Source of the DNA: Rhodanobacter sp. T12-5
GTDB lineage: Bacteria > Pseudomonadota > Gammaproteobacteria > Xanthomonadales > Rhodanobacteraceae
Reading direction: 5' to 3'
NCBI RefSeq assembly: GCF_008329435.1
Contig: NZ_NPKN01000002.1
Coordinates: 620,001-684,000, forward strand
Length of the DNA stretch: 64,000 bases
Shown: positions 26,679 through 36,886 of the stretch, piece after piece
Layout: each line of letters begins with the position of its first letter
Position numbering within the stretch: the stretch's first letter is position 1
Notes under the pieces: model-generated
Told to the model about the DNA's origin: nothing
Database searches by the model: none
Seen by the model: the letters and a program-made list of their open reading frames with translations, nothing else
Translations under genes and position numbers: made by a program

Positions 26679-28718
26679 CTACAGCGATCCAGATTCCGGT
26701 ACGTCGGGATATGGCCCGAGCACCGCCCCCAACGCCTGCTCCAGTGGCGCCAGCCATGGCGCGAAGTGCTTCCAGTGATCCACGCCTTCGCGGTAGATCG
26801 GCCGGCGCACCTGTTCCGAACTGGCGGTGCGTACCGGCCGTTCGTTCTGGAAGAACCGCAGGCACGATTCCTCGAACGGCAGGCCGCAATGGTCGAGCAG
26901 GCGTCGAACCTCACCCTCGGTATCCTCGACCATGCGCTCGTAGATCACGCGATGGACGCGACCGGGCAGCACCTGATCGAAGTGCGCCATCAACGCGACG
27001 TAGTCGCGGTAATAGCGACCCAGGTCGTCGAGGCTGTAGCTGAAACTCTGGCCGCGTGCGAAATGCTGCTTGAAGCCGGAAAAGCAGCAGGCCAGCGGAT
27101 GCCGGCGCGCATCGATGATGGTGGCGTTCGGCAGCATCAGGTGGATCAGCCCGATGTGCATGAAGTTGTTCGGCATCTTGTCGATGAACAACGGCGCCGC
27201 GGTCTTGCGATGGATGCGCGTATGCGCGAGATAGTGCTCGCCCAGCTCGCGCAGCCCGTCGGCATCGAGCGCGGCAAGCGCCGCGTGGTAAGGCATGGCG
27301 CTGTCGGCCTCGCCCTGCGCGCGCAGCATGCGGGTGATCGAGGTGACCTCGGGCAGCTCCATCGTGCCCTCGACCTGGCTGTGGCTGGACAGGATCTGCT
27401 CGATCAGGGTGGAGCCCGCGCGTGGCAGGCCGACGATGAAGATCGGGTCGCGCGCCGGGCTGCCGCTGCCCGCACGCGCGGCGAAGAAATCCGCGGTATA
27501 GCTGGCGCGGATGTGCTGCACGCGGGCACTGGTGTCGTCGGCGTCGTAGCACAGCTGCGTGCGACGCAGCGCATTGCCCTGGGCGTAGTGGTGGAACGAG
27601 GGCTCGTAGTCGCCCTCGTCCTCCAGTGCCTTGCCGATCGCGAACTCCAGGTGCAGCCGATCGTCGTCGCCCAGGCCCTCGTGTGCCAGCTGCCGGCGCA
27701 TCGTGGACAGATCGTCGGCGCTGAAGCGGAACGTCTTCAGGTTGGCCAGGCTCCACCACACCTCGCCGAAGGACGGCTCCAGTTCGAGGCTGCGCCGATA
27801 GGCGGCGATGGCGCGATCGGCATGGCCGGATGTCTTCAGCGCGTGCCCGTAGCTCATCCACACCTTGGCGTTGAGCGGATACTGTTCCAACAGCTCGGCA
27901 TAGAGGCCGATCGCCGGCTCGTACTCGCCGATCCGGCACAGCACCACCGCCTTGAGGTTGCGATAGCCCGGGTGGGACGGGTCGGTTGCCAGCAGGAGTT
28001 CGATCTGCGCCAGCGCCTGCTCGGGCTGGTTGCTTCGATGCAGCACCAGGGCGTAGTTCTGGCGCGCGGCGTCGAAGCTTGGCGCCAGTTCCAGGCAGCG
28101 CAGCAGCAGGTTCTGGGCATCCTCGTTGCGGCCCAGGCGCATGGCCACCTCGGCAAACATGCGGATCGCGGCGACGTCGGTGGGCGCCTCCTTCAGGTGT
28201 TCGCGCAGCAGCGCCTCGGCCACCGGGATGTGGTTTTCGACCAGCGCGGTGGCGGCGGCGAGCAGGCGCGGATCGCTGGTGGAGTGGCGCACGTGGTTGG
28301 CGTACGCGGCATCGGCGGCGTCCTGGTCGCCGGCGGCCATCAGGTGGTCGCCCAGCGCACGCCAGGCCTGCGGCAGGTCCGGCTTCAGCGCCAGCGCCTG
28401 GCGCAGCGCATCGATCGCCTCCTCGCCACGTCCGGCCTGGCCCAGCGCCAGCCCCAGCTCGAGCTGGAGGATCGCCCAGTTCGGCTGCGCCCGGGCCAGC
28501 GGCCGCAGGATCTCCAGTGCACCGGCCGTGTCACCTTGCGCCGTGCGCGCCGCCGCCAGCAGGCGCAACGCCAGCGGATGGCCTTCGACCACCCGCAGGA
28601 TCTCGCCGGCCTGCTCGCCGGCCTGCACCGGATCGGTGTGCAGCAGTTGTTCGGCATGCGCCAGCGCCTGTTCCAGCGTGCCCACCGCGTTCGCTTCGGT
28701 CACGGCGCGTACCTCCAC
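26679..28718 (-). CDS. TPR-repeat sulfotransferase family protein
   Basis: A 679-residue protein. Residues about 10-375 form roughly ten tetratricopeptide repeats; the C-terminal third is a sulfotransferase domain with the PAPS 5'-phosphosulfate loop GLPRAGSTLIEQIL beginning at residue 430. IDKMPNNFMHIG and ARRHPLACCFSGFKQ follow. No signal peptide is visible, so it is probably cytoplasmic. TPR-sulfotransferases next to TonB receptors are frequent in this bacterial group, but their acceptors are unknown. It sits 39 bases upstream of the receptor gene and 81 bases downstream of the exopeptidase, which suggests one transcript. Confidence 0.88.
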   Translation of the reverse strand: MEVRAVTEANAVGTLEQALAHAEQLLHTDPVQAGEQAGEILRVVEGHPLALRLLAAARTAQGDTAGALEILRPLARAQPNWAILQLELGLALGQAGRGEEAIDALRQALALKPDLPQAWRALGDHLMAAGDQDAADAAYANHVRHSTSDPRLLAAATALVENHIPVAEALLREHLKEAPTDVAAIRMFAEVAMRLGRNEDAQNLLLRCLELAPSFDAARQNYALVLHRSNQPEQALAQIELLLATDPSHPGYRNLKAVVLCRIGEYEPAIGLYAELLEQYPLNAKVWMSYGHALKTSGHADRAIAAYRRSLELEPSFGEVWWSLANLKTFRFSADDLSTMRRQLAHEGLGDDDRLHLEFAIGKALEDEGDYEPSFHHYAQGNALRRTQLCYDADDTSARVQHIRASYTADFFAARAGSGSPARDPIFIVGLPRAGSTLIEQILSSHSQVEGTMELPEVTSITRMLRAQGEADSAMPYHAALAALDADGLRELGEHYLAHTRIHRKTAAPLFIDKMPNNFMHIGLIHLMLPNATIIDARRHPLACCFSGFKQHFARGQSFSYSLDDLGRYYRDYVALMAHFDQVLPGRVHRVIYERMVEDTEGEVRRLLDHCGLPFEESCLRFFQNERPVRTASSEQVRRPIYREGVDHWKHFAPWLAPLEQALGAVLGPYPDVPESGSL

Positions 28719-28799
28719 GACGGCGCAACGGGCCGGTACGGGGCGGGTGAAGGGCGCAGCGACAGAGGCAGGGCGCGGGACATGGACGGCGGCAGCTCC

Positions 28800-30214
28800 T
28801 TACAGGTCTTTGAGCAATCGGTAGTTGAATTCGAGTGACTGGTAGTAGGAGCTCACCAGGATGCGTTCATCCTGCCCGTGCGAGCGGTCGTCGTCGACAT
28901 CGTAGGCGATGCCGTTGAACACATAGGATGGCATCCCGGCCGCGCGCAGGAAGATGCTGTCCGAGGCACCGGCGGACATGTACGGCGACAGCGGAATCGG
29001 CCCCCACAGGCTGCTGGCCACTGCCGCGATCTGCGCGAACAGCACCGGGTCGACCGGGCTGGGCGGGCTCGGCTGCGCCGGCGCCACGCGGGCGATCGCG
29101 ATGGCCGGATCGGCCAGCGCCTGCTTCAGCATCGCGTCGACGTGATCGGGATCCTCGTCCGGCAACAGGCGGCAGTTGATGGTGGCGCGGGCCATCTGCG
29201 GCAACGCGTTCTCCGCATCGCCGCCGGCCAGCAGGGTGGGCACGCAGGTGGTGCGCAGAAGCGCGTTGTTGTACGGCGAGGAGGCCGCCAGCCGCGCCAG
29301 CGCGGCCGGATCGGACGGATCGTGCGCCACCGCGCGCATGTCGGCTGCGGCCGTGCCGCTGTACAGCGTGGCCAGCTGCGCGTAGTAGCCGCGCGTAGTG
29401 GCATTGGCGCGCAAGGGAAATTTCAGCGACGACAACCGGTCCAGCCCGCGGGCGAGCTGGTAGATCGCGTTGTCCGGGGTCGGCAGCGAGCTGTGCCCGC
29501 CCGGGTTGCGCACGGTGAGCGTGTAACTCAGGTAGACCTTCTCCGCGGTCTCGATCGACAGCACCGCCGGCTTGCCGCGGCGGATCTCCGGGCCGCCACC
29601 GTCCACGTTGATCGAGTAGGCCGCGTCGATCAGCTTGGGCCGGTGCGCCAGCAGCCACTGCACGCCGTTGGCGACGCCGTCCTCCTCGCCCGCGGTGAGC
29701 GCGAGGATGTAGTCGCCCTTCGGCGTGAAGCCCTCGCGGTGCAGGCGCAGCAGCGCGATCACCAGCCCGGCGCCGGCACCCTTGATGTCCATCGTGCCGC
29801 GGCCGTAGAAATAGCCGCCCTGCTCGGTCAGCTTGAACGGATCGACGTGCCAGTCCGTGCGCAGCGCCTCGACCACGTCCAGATGCGCCAGAAGAAGGAT
29901 CGGCTTGCGCTCGCCGCGGCCGCGCAGGCGCACCACCAGATTGCGCCGCTTCGGATCGTCGCCGACCACCTGCACGTCCGCCGGCGCGAAGCCCGCGGCC
30001 ACGAAGCGCCGCGCCAGCATTTCCGCGGCCGGCGTGGTGCTGCCGTGCTCGGAGGTGGTGTCGATCGCGATCAGCTGGCTCAGCAGCTCGCGGCCCTGCA
30101 CGTTCTGCGCGTTCTGCGCATGCGCTCCGGCGTCGGCGGCATGCGCGCCCAGCGGCAGCAGCAGCAGCAGCAGCGCCAGGGCGGCGACGAGACGCAGGGT
30201 GATCGATGTCCGAT

Positions 30215-30218
<4 letters not shown>
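28800..30218 (-). CDS. Secreted M20/M25/M40 family metallopeptidase
   Basis: A 472-residue protein with a signal peptide (about residues 1-27, ending GAHAADA). The M20 metal-binding segments follow: [30 protein letters not shown] and [12 protein letters not shown] dimerisation insert lies in the middle ([18 protein letters not shown]). M20 enzymes are zinc exopeptidases or amide hydrolases releasing amino acids from peptides or N-acyl conjugates. The ATG overlaps the thiolase stop (ATGA), a strong sign that periplasmic hydrolysis and cytoplasmic catabolism belong to one pathway. Confidence 0.92.
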
Positions 30219-31409
<1,191 letters not shown>

Positions 31410-31417
<8 letters not shown>

Positions 31418-32228
31418 AAGCGCTCCTCATCGCCATGTGCGGCAGCCAGCCACCGCGCCGGATCGCCTGCTCGATCGCGTGCTGCGCCTCGTGCAGCGCC
31501 GGCAACATCTGCTTGACCGCGCGCGCAGGCGCTTCGTCGCTGTATGGCATGCCGATGTTCAACGCGGCCACCACGCGGCCCTCGCCGCTGCGGATCGGCA
31601 CGGCGATCGAGCACAGCCCCGGCTCCAGCTCGCGCGAGGTCACCGCATAGCCCTGCTCGCGCACCCGCTGCAGCTCCGCCTTCAGCGCGCTGGCGGTGCG
31701 GATCGTATGCGGCGTGTAGGCGCGGAATTTCTGGCCGTGCAGCCACGCAGCCAGCTCGGCCTCGGACAGGTCGGCCAGGATCACCCGCCCCATCGAGGCG
31801 GCGAACGCGGGCAGCCGCGCACCCACGCCCAGCGCCACGCTCATCACCCGGCGCACCGGCACGCGCAACACGTAGACGATGTCGCTGCCGTCCAGCACCG
31901 CCATCGAGCACGACTCGCCCACCCGTTGCGACAGCTGCTCCAGGCTCTGCTGCGCCAGCTCGGTCAGATCCAGCGAACTGAGATAGCTGTAGCCCAGCTC
32001 GAGCACGCGCGGGGTCAGGAAGAAACTCCGGCCGCGGCTGCCGACATAGCCCAGGTGCTGCAGGGTCAGCAGCGAGCGGCGCACCACCGCGCGCGACAGC
32101 TCCGTGCGCTCGGCCAATTCGGACAGGCTGGGACTGGCCAGCTCACGGTCGAACGCGCGCAGCACGCGCAGTCCGCGCGCCAGCGATTGCACGTAGTCCG
32201 CGCTTTCCTCGAAGGGTGTCGATGCCAT
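31410..32228 (-). CDS. IclR-family transcriptional regulator, PcaR/PobR-like
   Basis: A 272-residue regulator: an N-terminal winged helix-turn-helix (residues about 12-75, SLSELAERTELSRAVVRRSLL) and a C-terminal IclR effector domain with RVILADL and YAVTSRELEPGLCSIAVPI. The YVQSLARGLRVLRAF opening is characteristic of the PcaR/PobR branch, whose members sense beta-ketoadipate-pathway intermediates. It is divergent from the aminotransferase operon and heads the thiolase operon, so it probably controls both arms through the palindrome at 32278-32300. The effector is unknown. Confidence 0.92.
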
Positions 32229-32277
32229 ACGCCACGATTTCCATTGACAGGCCGAGCGTAGAAGCTTTCAAATGAGT

Positions 32278-32300
32278 TCGCAATACGAATTATTGTGCGA
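32278..32300. promoter_or_regulatory. Candidate IclR-family operator in the divergent promoter
   Basis: The 102-base gap between iclR and the aminotransferase gene contains the imperfect inverted repeat TCGCAATA-N5-TATTGtGCGA. It is flanked by an outer GTTCG (32276-32280) and CGAAC (32305-32309). It is the only strong dyad in the gap and is AT-rich against a GC-rich background, as expected for a promoter-operator. Confidence 0.55.
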
Positions 32301-32330
32301 TTACCGAACAACCGGACCGGGGATAGCCGC

Positions 32331-33650
32331 GTGGCAAACGAACGCGACAGCGTCCTGCACAGCTGGTGTGTGCAGGCGGCATGGCAGGCGCCGACCGTGG
32401 TCGGCGGGCGCGGCGCGTACCTCGAGCTCGAGGACGGCAGGCGCATCCTGGACATGAGCAGCCTGGCCGAATGCAGCAACCTCGGCCACCAGCATCCGGC
32501 GGTGGTCGCGGCGATCCGGGAGCAGGCGCAGCAGTTGTGCTTCGTCACCTCGGCATGGGGTGCGCAGCCGCGTGTGGAGCTGGCCGAGGCGCTGCTGGAG
32601 AAGGCCGGCTTCGACGGCGGCCGCGTGTTCTTCACGCTCGCCGGCGCCGATGCCAACGAGAACGCGGTGAAGTTCGCGCGCCAGGCCGGCGGCAAGCCGC
32701 GCGGCCACATCGTCACCCGCGATCGCTCCTACCACGGCGCCAGCTACGCCTGCATGGCGCTGTCCGGCGATGCACGCACGCGCACGCAGGTCGATCCGGA
32801 AGCATTCGGCGTGCTGCACGTGCCGCCGCCGGACACCTACCGCTGCCCGTTTGGCAGTGAGGATGTCCAGGCCTGCGGCGAGCACGCGGTGGCGGCCGTG
32901 GCGCAGGCGATCGACCACCACGGCGCGTCGTCGGTCGCCGCGGTACTGATGGAACCCAATGCCGGCACCAACGGCATCGTGGCGCCCGACAACTACTGGC
33001 CCGGCCTGCGCAAGCTGACCCGCGAGCGCGGGGTGTACCTGATCGCGGACGAAGTGATGAGCGGCTTCGGCCGCTGCGGCGAATGGTTCGCCTGGCAGCG
33101 CCATGGCGATGCGGGCAAGCCCGACCTGATGACCCTCGCCAAGGGACTGACCGGCGCGCACCTGCCGCTCGGCGCGGTGGTGTTGTCGGCGCCGGTCGCC
33201 GCACGCCTGCAGCACGAGATGCTGTACACCGGCCTGACCTATTGCGGCCACCCGCTGTCGTGCGCCGCCGGCCTGGCCGCGTTGCGTGCCTATGAAGACG
33301 AAGACCTGATCGCGCGCTCGCGCATCCTGGGCGGATGGATGCTGGCCGAGCTGCGCGCGCTGCAGGCGCGACACCCGGTGATCGGCGACGTGCGCGGCGG
33401 CCACGGACTGTTCGCGGTGGTCGAGCTGGTCGAGAACCGCGACACCCGGGCGCCGTTGGCGCCCTGGCCGCAGACACCGCCGGCCCTGAGCGCGCTGGTG
33501 GATGCGGCGATGGCCCAGGGCGTGTCGTTCGCCAGTCGCGGCAACCTGCTGCTGCTGGCTCCGCCGCTGGTGATCGAAAACCACGCCCTGGCCGATGCGC
33601 TGAGCTTGCTCGACCGCCTGCTGGCGCACTTCTTCCCTGCCGTTGCCTGA
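32331..33650 (+). CDS. Class III PLP-dependent aminotransferase (first of two)
   Basis: A 439-residue fold-type I aminotransferase. The PLP lysine is Lys271 in TLAKGLTGAHLPLGAV, and IADEVMSGFGRCGEWFA carries the cofactor Asp. Class III enzymes usually transaminate terminal or beta amino groups (omega-amino acids, beta-alanine, taurine). The start is taken as GTG 32331 with GGGGA 7 bases upstream; an in-frame GTG at 32295 overlaps the operator. It opens the rightward operon, 10 bases before the aldehyde dehydrogenase, so its product is probably a semialdehyde or a 3-oxo acid. Exact substrate not assignable. Confidence 0.87.
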   Translation: MANERDSVLHSWCVQAAWQAPTVVGGRGAYLELEDGRRILDMSSLAECSNLGHQHPAVVAAIREQAQQLCFVTSAWGAQPRVELAEALLEKAGFDGGRVFFTLAGADANENAVKFARQAGGKPRGHIVTRDRSYHGASYACMALSGDARTRTQVDPEAFGVLHVPPPDTYRCPFGSEDVQACGEHAVAAVAQAIDHHGASSVAAVLMEPNAGTNGIVAPDNYWPGLRKLTRERGVYLIADEVMSGFGRCGEWFAWQRHGDAGKPDLMTLAKGLTGAHLPLGAVVLSAPVAARLQHEMLYTGLTYCGHPLSCAAGLAALRAYEDEDLIARSRILGGWMLAELRALQARHPVIGDVRGGHGLFAVVELVENRDTRAPLAPWPQTPPALSALVDAAMAQGVSFASRGNLLLLAPPLVIENHALADALSLLDRLLAHFFPAVA

Positions 33651-33660
33651 GGAATCGTCG

Positions 33661-35244
33661 ATGAGTTTCCGCCTTACTTACGCCACCATGTACAACCCGC
33701 CGGAAGCCATGCACGAGCGCTTCGAGGCGGCACTGGCACGGGTGGAAGCCGGGCTCGGCGCACAGCATCGGCTGTTCATCGACGGCCTCGACCGCGATGC
33801 GCCACGGTATGCCCTGCGCCACAGTCCCTTCGACCGCGAGCTGCGGCTGGGCGAGTTCGGCCTGGCCGACGACAACGACGTGCAGACCGCGATGTCCGCG
33901 GCGCAGGCGGCCGGCCCCGCGTGGCGCGCCATGGCGGTGGCCGAGCGCGCGCGCCTGTTGCACCGGGTGGGCGAGCTGCTGGAGGAGCGCGTTTACGACA
34001 TCGCCGCCGCGATGGTGCTGGAGGTCGGCAAGAACCGCATGGAGGCGCTCGGCGAAGCGCAGGAGACGGTGGATTTCTTCCACCACTATGCGGACGATTT
34101 CGAAAGCCATGCCGGCTACAACCACGTGCTGCCGGACGATCCGGTGGCGGGCTTCGCCTCGCACAATGCCAGCGTGATGCGGCCGTACGGCGTGTGGGTG
34201 GTGATCGCGCCGTTCAACTTCCCGCTGGCGCTGGCCGGTGGCCCGGTGGCGGCAGCGCTGGTCACCGGCAACACGGTGGTGCTCAAGGGCGCCAGCGACA
34301 CGCCGTGGGCGGGCCGGCTGCTGGCCGACTGCATCCGCGACGCGGGCCTGCCGCCGGGCGTGTTCAATTACCTCTCCGGCGCCGGGCGCGAGATCGGCGA
34401 GGCGCTGGCGCAGCACCCGCTCACCGCCGGCATCACCTTCACCGGTTCGGTGGCGGTGGGCCGGCAGCTGATGCGGCAGATGGCCGGCGGCGCGTATCCG
34501 CGGCCGTGCATCGCCGAGATGGGCGGCAAGAATCCGTGCATCGTCACCGAGCGCGCCGACCTCGACCGCGCCGCGGCCGGCATCGTGCGTTCAGCCTACG
34601 GCATGGGCGGGCAGAAATGTTCGGCGCTGTCGCGCCTGTACGTGCATGAAAGCGTGGCGGACGCATTGAGCGGGCGCCTGCATGCGCAGACCACCGCCAT
34701 CCGCATCGGCGATCCGCGCCGGCGCGAGAACTGGCTGGGGCCGGTGGTCAACGCCACCGCCTACGAGAACTACCAGCACCACGCGGATGCCTTGCGCGAC
34801 GCTGGCGCCAACGTGCTCTGCGGCGGCGCGCGGATCGGGCTGGGCAGCGTCGGTCGCGCCGCGCTGGCACGGGGCTACTACGTCGAGCCGATGCTGGCCG
34901 AGGTGCCGCTGCAGCATCCGCTGTGGCAGCACGAGATGTTCCTGCCGATCCTCACCGTGCACCGCTACGGCGACCGCGACGAGGCGATGCGGCTGGCCAA
35001 CGATTCGCCGATGGGACTCACCGCGGGCTTCTACGGCGGCGCCGACGAGGTGCCGTGGTTCCACGAGCACATCGAGGCCGGCGTGACCTACGCCAACCGT
35101 CCGCAGGGCGCCACCACCGGCGCCTGGCCCGGCTACCAGCCGTTCGGCGGCTGGAAGGGTTCGGGCTCCAGCGGCAAGGCGATCGCGTCGTTCCACTACC
35201 TCGCGCAATACCTGCGCGAGCAGTCGCGCACGGTGGTGGAGTGA
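33661..35244 (+). CDS. Aldehyde dehydrogenase, P5C/glutamate-semialdehyde dehydrogenase-like
   Basis: A 527-residue NAD(P)-dependent dehydrogenase with catalytic Cys320 in GGQKCSALSR and the general-base region AEMGGKNPC. The C-terminal QPFGGWKGSGSSGKA is typical of the 1-pyrroline-5-carboxylate dehydrogenase branch. Such enzymes oxidise C5 or C6 amino-dicarboxylic semialdehydes. ATG at 33661 follows GAGGA by 7 bases. It lies between an aminotransferase and a CoA transferase, which fits oxidation of a transamination-derived semialdehyde to a dicarboxylate. No proline dehydrogenase is nearby, so a role in proline catabolism is possible but unsupported. Confidence 0.88.
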   Translation: MSFRLTYATMYNPPEAMHERFEAALARVEAGLGAQHRLFIDGLDRDAPRYALRHSPFDRELRLGEFGLADDNDVQTAMSAAQAAGPAWRAMAVAERARLLHRVGELLEERVYDIAAAMVLEVGKNRMEALGEAQETVDFFHHYADDFESHAGYNHVLPDDPVAGFASHNASVMRPYGVWVVIAPFNFPLALAGGPVAAALVTGNTVVLKGASDTPWAGRLLADCIRDAGLPPGVFNYLSGAGREIGEALAQHPLTAGITFTGSVAVGRQLMRQMAGGAYPRPCIAEMGGKNPCIVTERADLDRAAAGIVRSAYGMGGQKCSALSRLYVHESVADALSGRLHAQTTAIRIGDPRRRENWLGPVVNATAYENYQHHADALRDAGANVLCGGARIGLGSVGRAALARGYYVEPMLAEVPLQHPLWQHEMFLPILTVHRYGDRDEAMRLANDSPMGLTAGFYGGADEVPWFHEHIEAGVTYANRPQGATTGAWPGYQPFGGWKGSGSSGKAIASFHYLAQYLREQSRTVVE

Positions 35245-35249
35245 GCAGC

Positions 35250-36095
35250 GTGATCATGTCACTCGCCGATGCCATCGAGCGCTTCGTCAGCGACGGCGCG
35301 AGCGTCGCGCTCGAAGGCTTCACCCACCTGATCCCGTTCGCCGCCGGGCACGAGCTCATCCGCCAGCGCCGCCGCGAGCTGCACCTGATCCGGATGACGC
35401 CCGACCTGATCTACGACCAGCTGATCGGCATGGGCTGCGCGCGCAAGCTCACCTTCTCCTGGGGCGGCAATCCCGGCGTCGGCTCGCTGCACCGCCTGCG
35501 TGACGCGGTGGAAAACCAGTGGCCGCGTGCCCTCGAGCTGGACGAGCACAGCCACGCCGGCATGGCCGCCGCGTTCTGCGCCGGCGCGGCGCGCTTGCCG
35601 TTCGGCGTGCTGCGCGGTTATCTGGACACCGACCTGCCTGCGCACAACCCGAACATCCGCCGCGTGGCCTGCCCGTTCACCGGCGAAGTGCTGGCGGCGG
35701 TGCCTGCGCTGAATCCGGACGTCACCATCCTGCACGCGCAGCGTGCCGACCGCGCCGGCAACGTGGCGATCGAGGGCATCCTCGGCGCGACACGCGAGGC
35801 GGCGCTGGCGGCCACGACGTTGATCGTCACGGTCGAGGAGATCGTCGATACGCTGCCGCCGGCGATGAACGGCATCGTGCTGCCGCACTGGGTGGTCACC
35901 GCGGTGGCGCACTGCCCCGGCGGCGCCTACCCTTCGTACGCGCAGGGCCACTACGCCCGCGACAACGCCTTCTACAAGCAGTGGGACGAGATTGCGCGCG
36001 ACCGTCCGCGCTTTCTCGCCTGGATGCAGCGGCACGTGCTCGCCACCGGCGACCATCGCGCCTTTCTCGCCAGCCTTCAGCAGGAGGCCGCATGA
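35250..36095 (+). CDS. catI: CoA transferase subunit A, CatI/glutaconate CoA-transferase type
   Basis: A 281-residue class I CoA-transferase alpha subunit with ALEGFTHLIPFAAGHE and FSWGGNPGVGSLHRL. It belongs to the long CatI/GctA branch, not the short PcaI/ScoA branch. CatIJ moves CoA from succinyl-CoA to 3-oxoadipate. I place the start at GTG 35250 because GGAG lies 8 bases upstream; ATG 35256 is the alternative. It is 5 bases after the dehydrogenase and overlaps subunit B (ATGA). Together with the PcaF-type thiolase it supports a 3-oxoadipate-like intermediate, although the acid is inferred. Confidence 0.82.
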   Translation: MIMSLADAIERFVSDGASVALEGFTHLIPFAAGHELIRQRRRELHLIRMTPDLIYDQLIGMGCARKLTFSWGGNPGVGSLHRLRDAVENQWPRALELDEHSHAGMAAAFCAGAARLPFGVLRGYLDTDLPAHNPNIRRVACPFTGEVLAAVPALNPDVTILHAQRADRAGNVAIEGILGATREAALAATTLIVTVEEIVDTLPPAMNGIVLPHWVVTAVAHCPGGAYPSYAQGHYARDNAFYKQWDEIARDRPRFLAWMQRHVLATGDHRAFLASLQQEAA

Positions 36096-36886
36096 GCGCC
36101 TGCACCCGCGACGAGTGGATGACCGTCGCCGCGGCGCGTCTGCTGAAGAACCGCGACGTCTGCTTCGTCGGCATCGGCCTGCCCAGCGCCGCCTGCAACC
36201 TGGCCCGGTTCACCCACGCGCCGCAGATCGTGCTGATCTACGAGTCGGGCACCATCGGCACGCGCCCTGACGTGATGCCGCTGTCGATCGGCGACGGCGA
36301 GCTGGCGCAGACCGCCGCCTGCGTGGTGCCGTTGCCGGAAATCTTCAGCTATTACCTGCAGGCCGGCCGCGTCGACATCGGCTTTCTCGGCGCCGCGCAG
36401 ATCGACCGCCACGGCAACCTCAACAGCACCGTGATCGGGCCCTACGAGATGCCGTCCACACGCCTGCCCGGCGCCGGCGGCGCGCCGGAGATCGCCCAGC
36501 ACGCCAGGCAGGTGTTCGTGATGCTGCGGGCGTCCAGACGCAGCTTCGTCGAGCGGCTCGCCTTCCGCAGCAGCGCCGGCTACCTCGACGGCCACGGCGC
36601 CCGCGCACGCAGCGGCGCCGCCGGCGGCGGCCCGCGCGCGGTGATCACCGACTTCGGCATGCTGGCGCCGCATCCGGAAAGCGAGGAGCTGCAGCTGGTG
36701 GCGCTGTTCGAGGGCGCCACCGTCGAGGAGGCCCGCGCCGCGATCGGCTGGCCGCTGCAGCTGGCCGATCGCATCGACACCATCGCGCCGCCGAGCGCGC
36801 ACGAACTCGACACCCTGCGCGCACTGCATGCCCGCACGCGCGAGGCGCATGCGCGCCCCGTGCGCATCCCCCTTCCGAACGGATGA
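36092..36886 (+). CDS. catJ: CoA transferase subunit B, CatJ type
   Basis: A 264-residue beta subunit. FVGIGLPSAACNLAR, LIYESGTIGTRP and GFLGAAQIDRHGNLNSTVIG carry the class I CoA-transferase pattern. The catalytic glutamate is expected in the ESGTIG segment. It overlaps subunit A by four bases at its start and the next aminotransferase by four bases at its end, the mark of a tightly coupled operon. It acts with subunit A as the CoA-activation step before thiolysis. Confidence 0.84.
   Translation: MSACTRDEWMTVAAARLLKNRDVCFVGIGLPSAACNLARFTHAPQIVLIYESGTIGTRPDVMPLSIGDGELAQTAACVVPLPEIFSYYLQAGRVDIGFLGAAQIDRHGNLNSTVIGPYEMPSTRLPGAGGAPEIAQHARQVFVMLRASRRSFVERLAFRSSAGYLDGHGARARSGAAGGGPRAVITDFGMLAPHPESEELQLVALFEGATVEEARAAIGWPLQLADRIDTIAPPSAHELDTLRALHARTREAHARPVRIPLPNG

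Noticed and set aside
33661..35244. Stachydrine (proline betaine) catabolism as the pathway, based on the P5C-dehydrogenase-like enzyme plus Rieske and demethylase genes
   Set aside because: No proline dehydrogenase or reductase partner is present, and this idea leaves the aminotransferases, CoA transferase and thiolase unexplained. It remains a weaker alternative.
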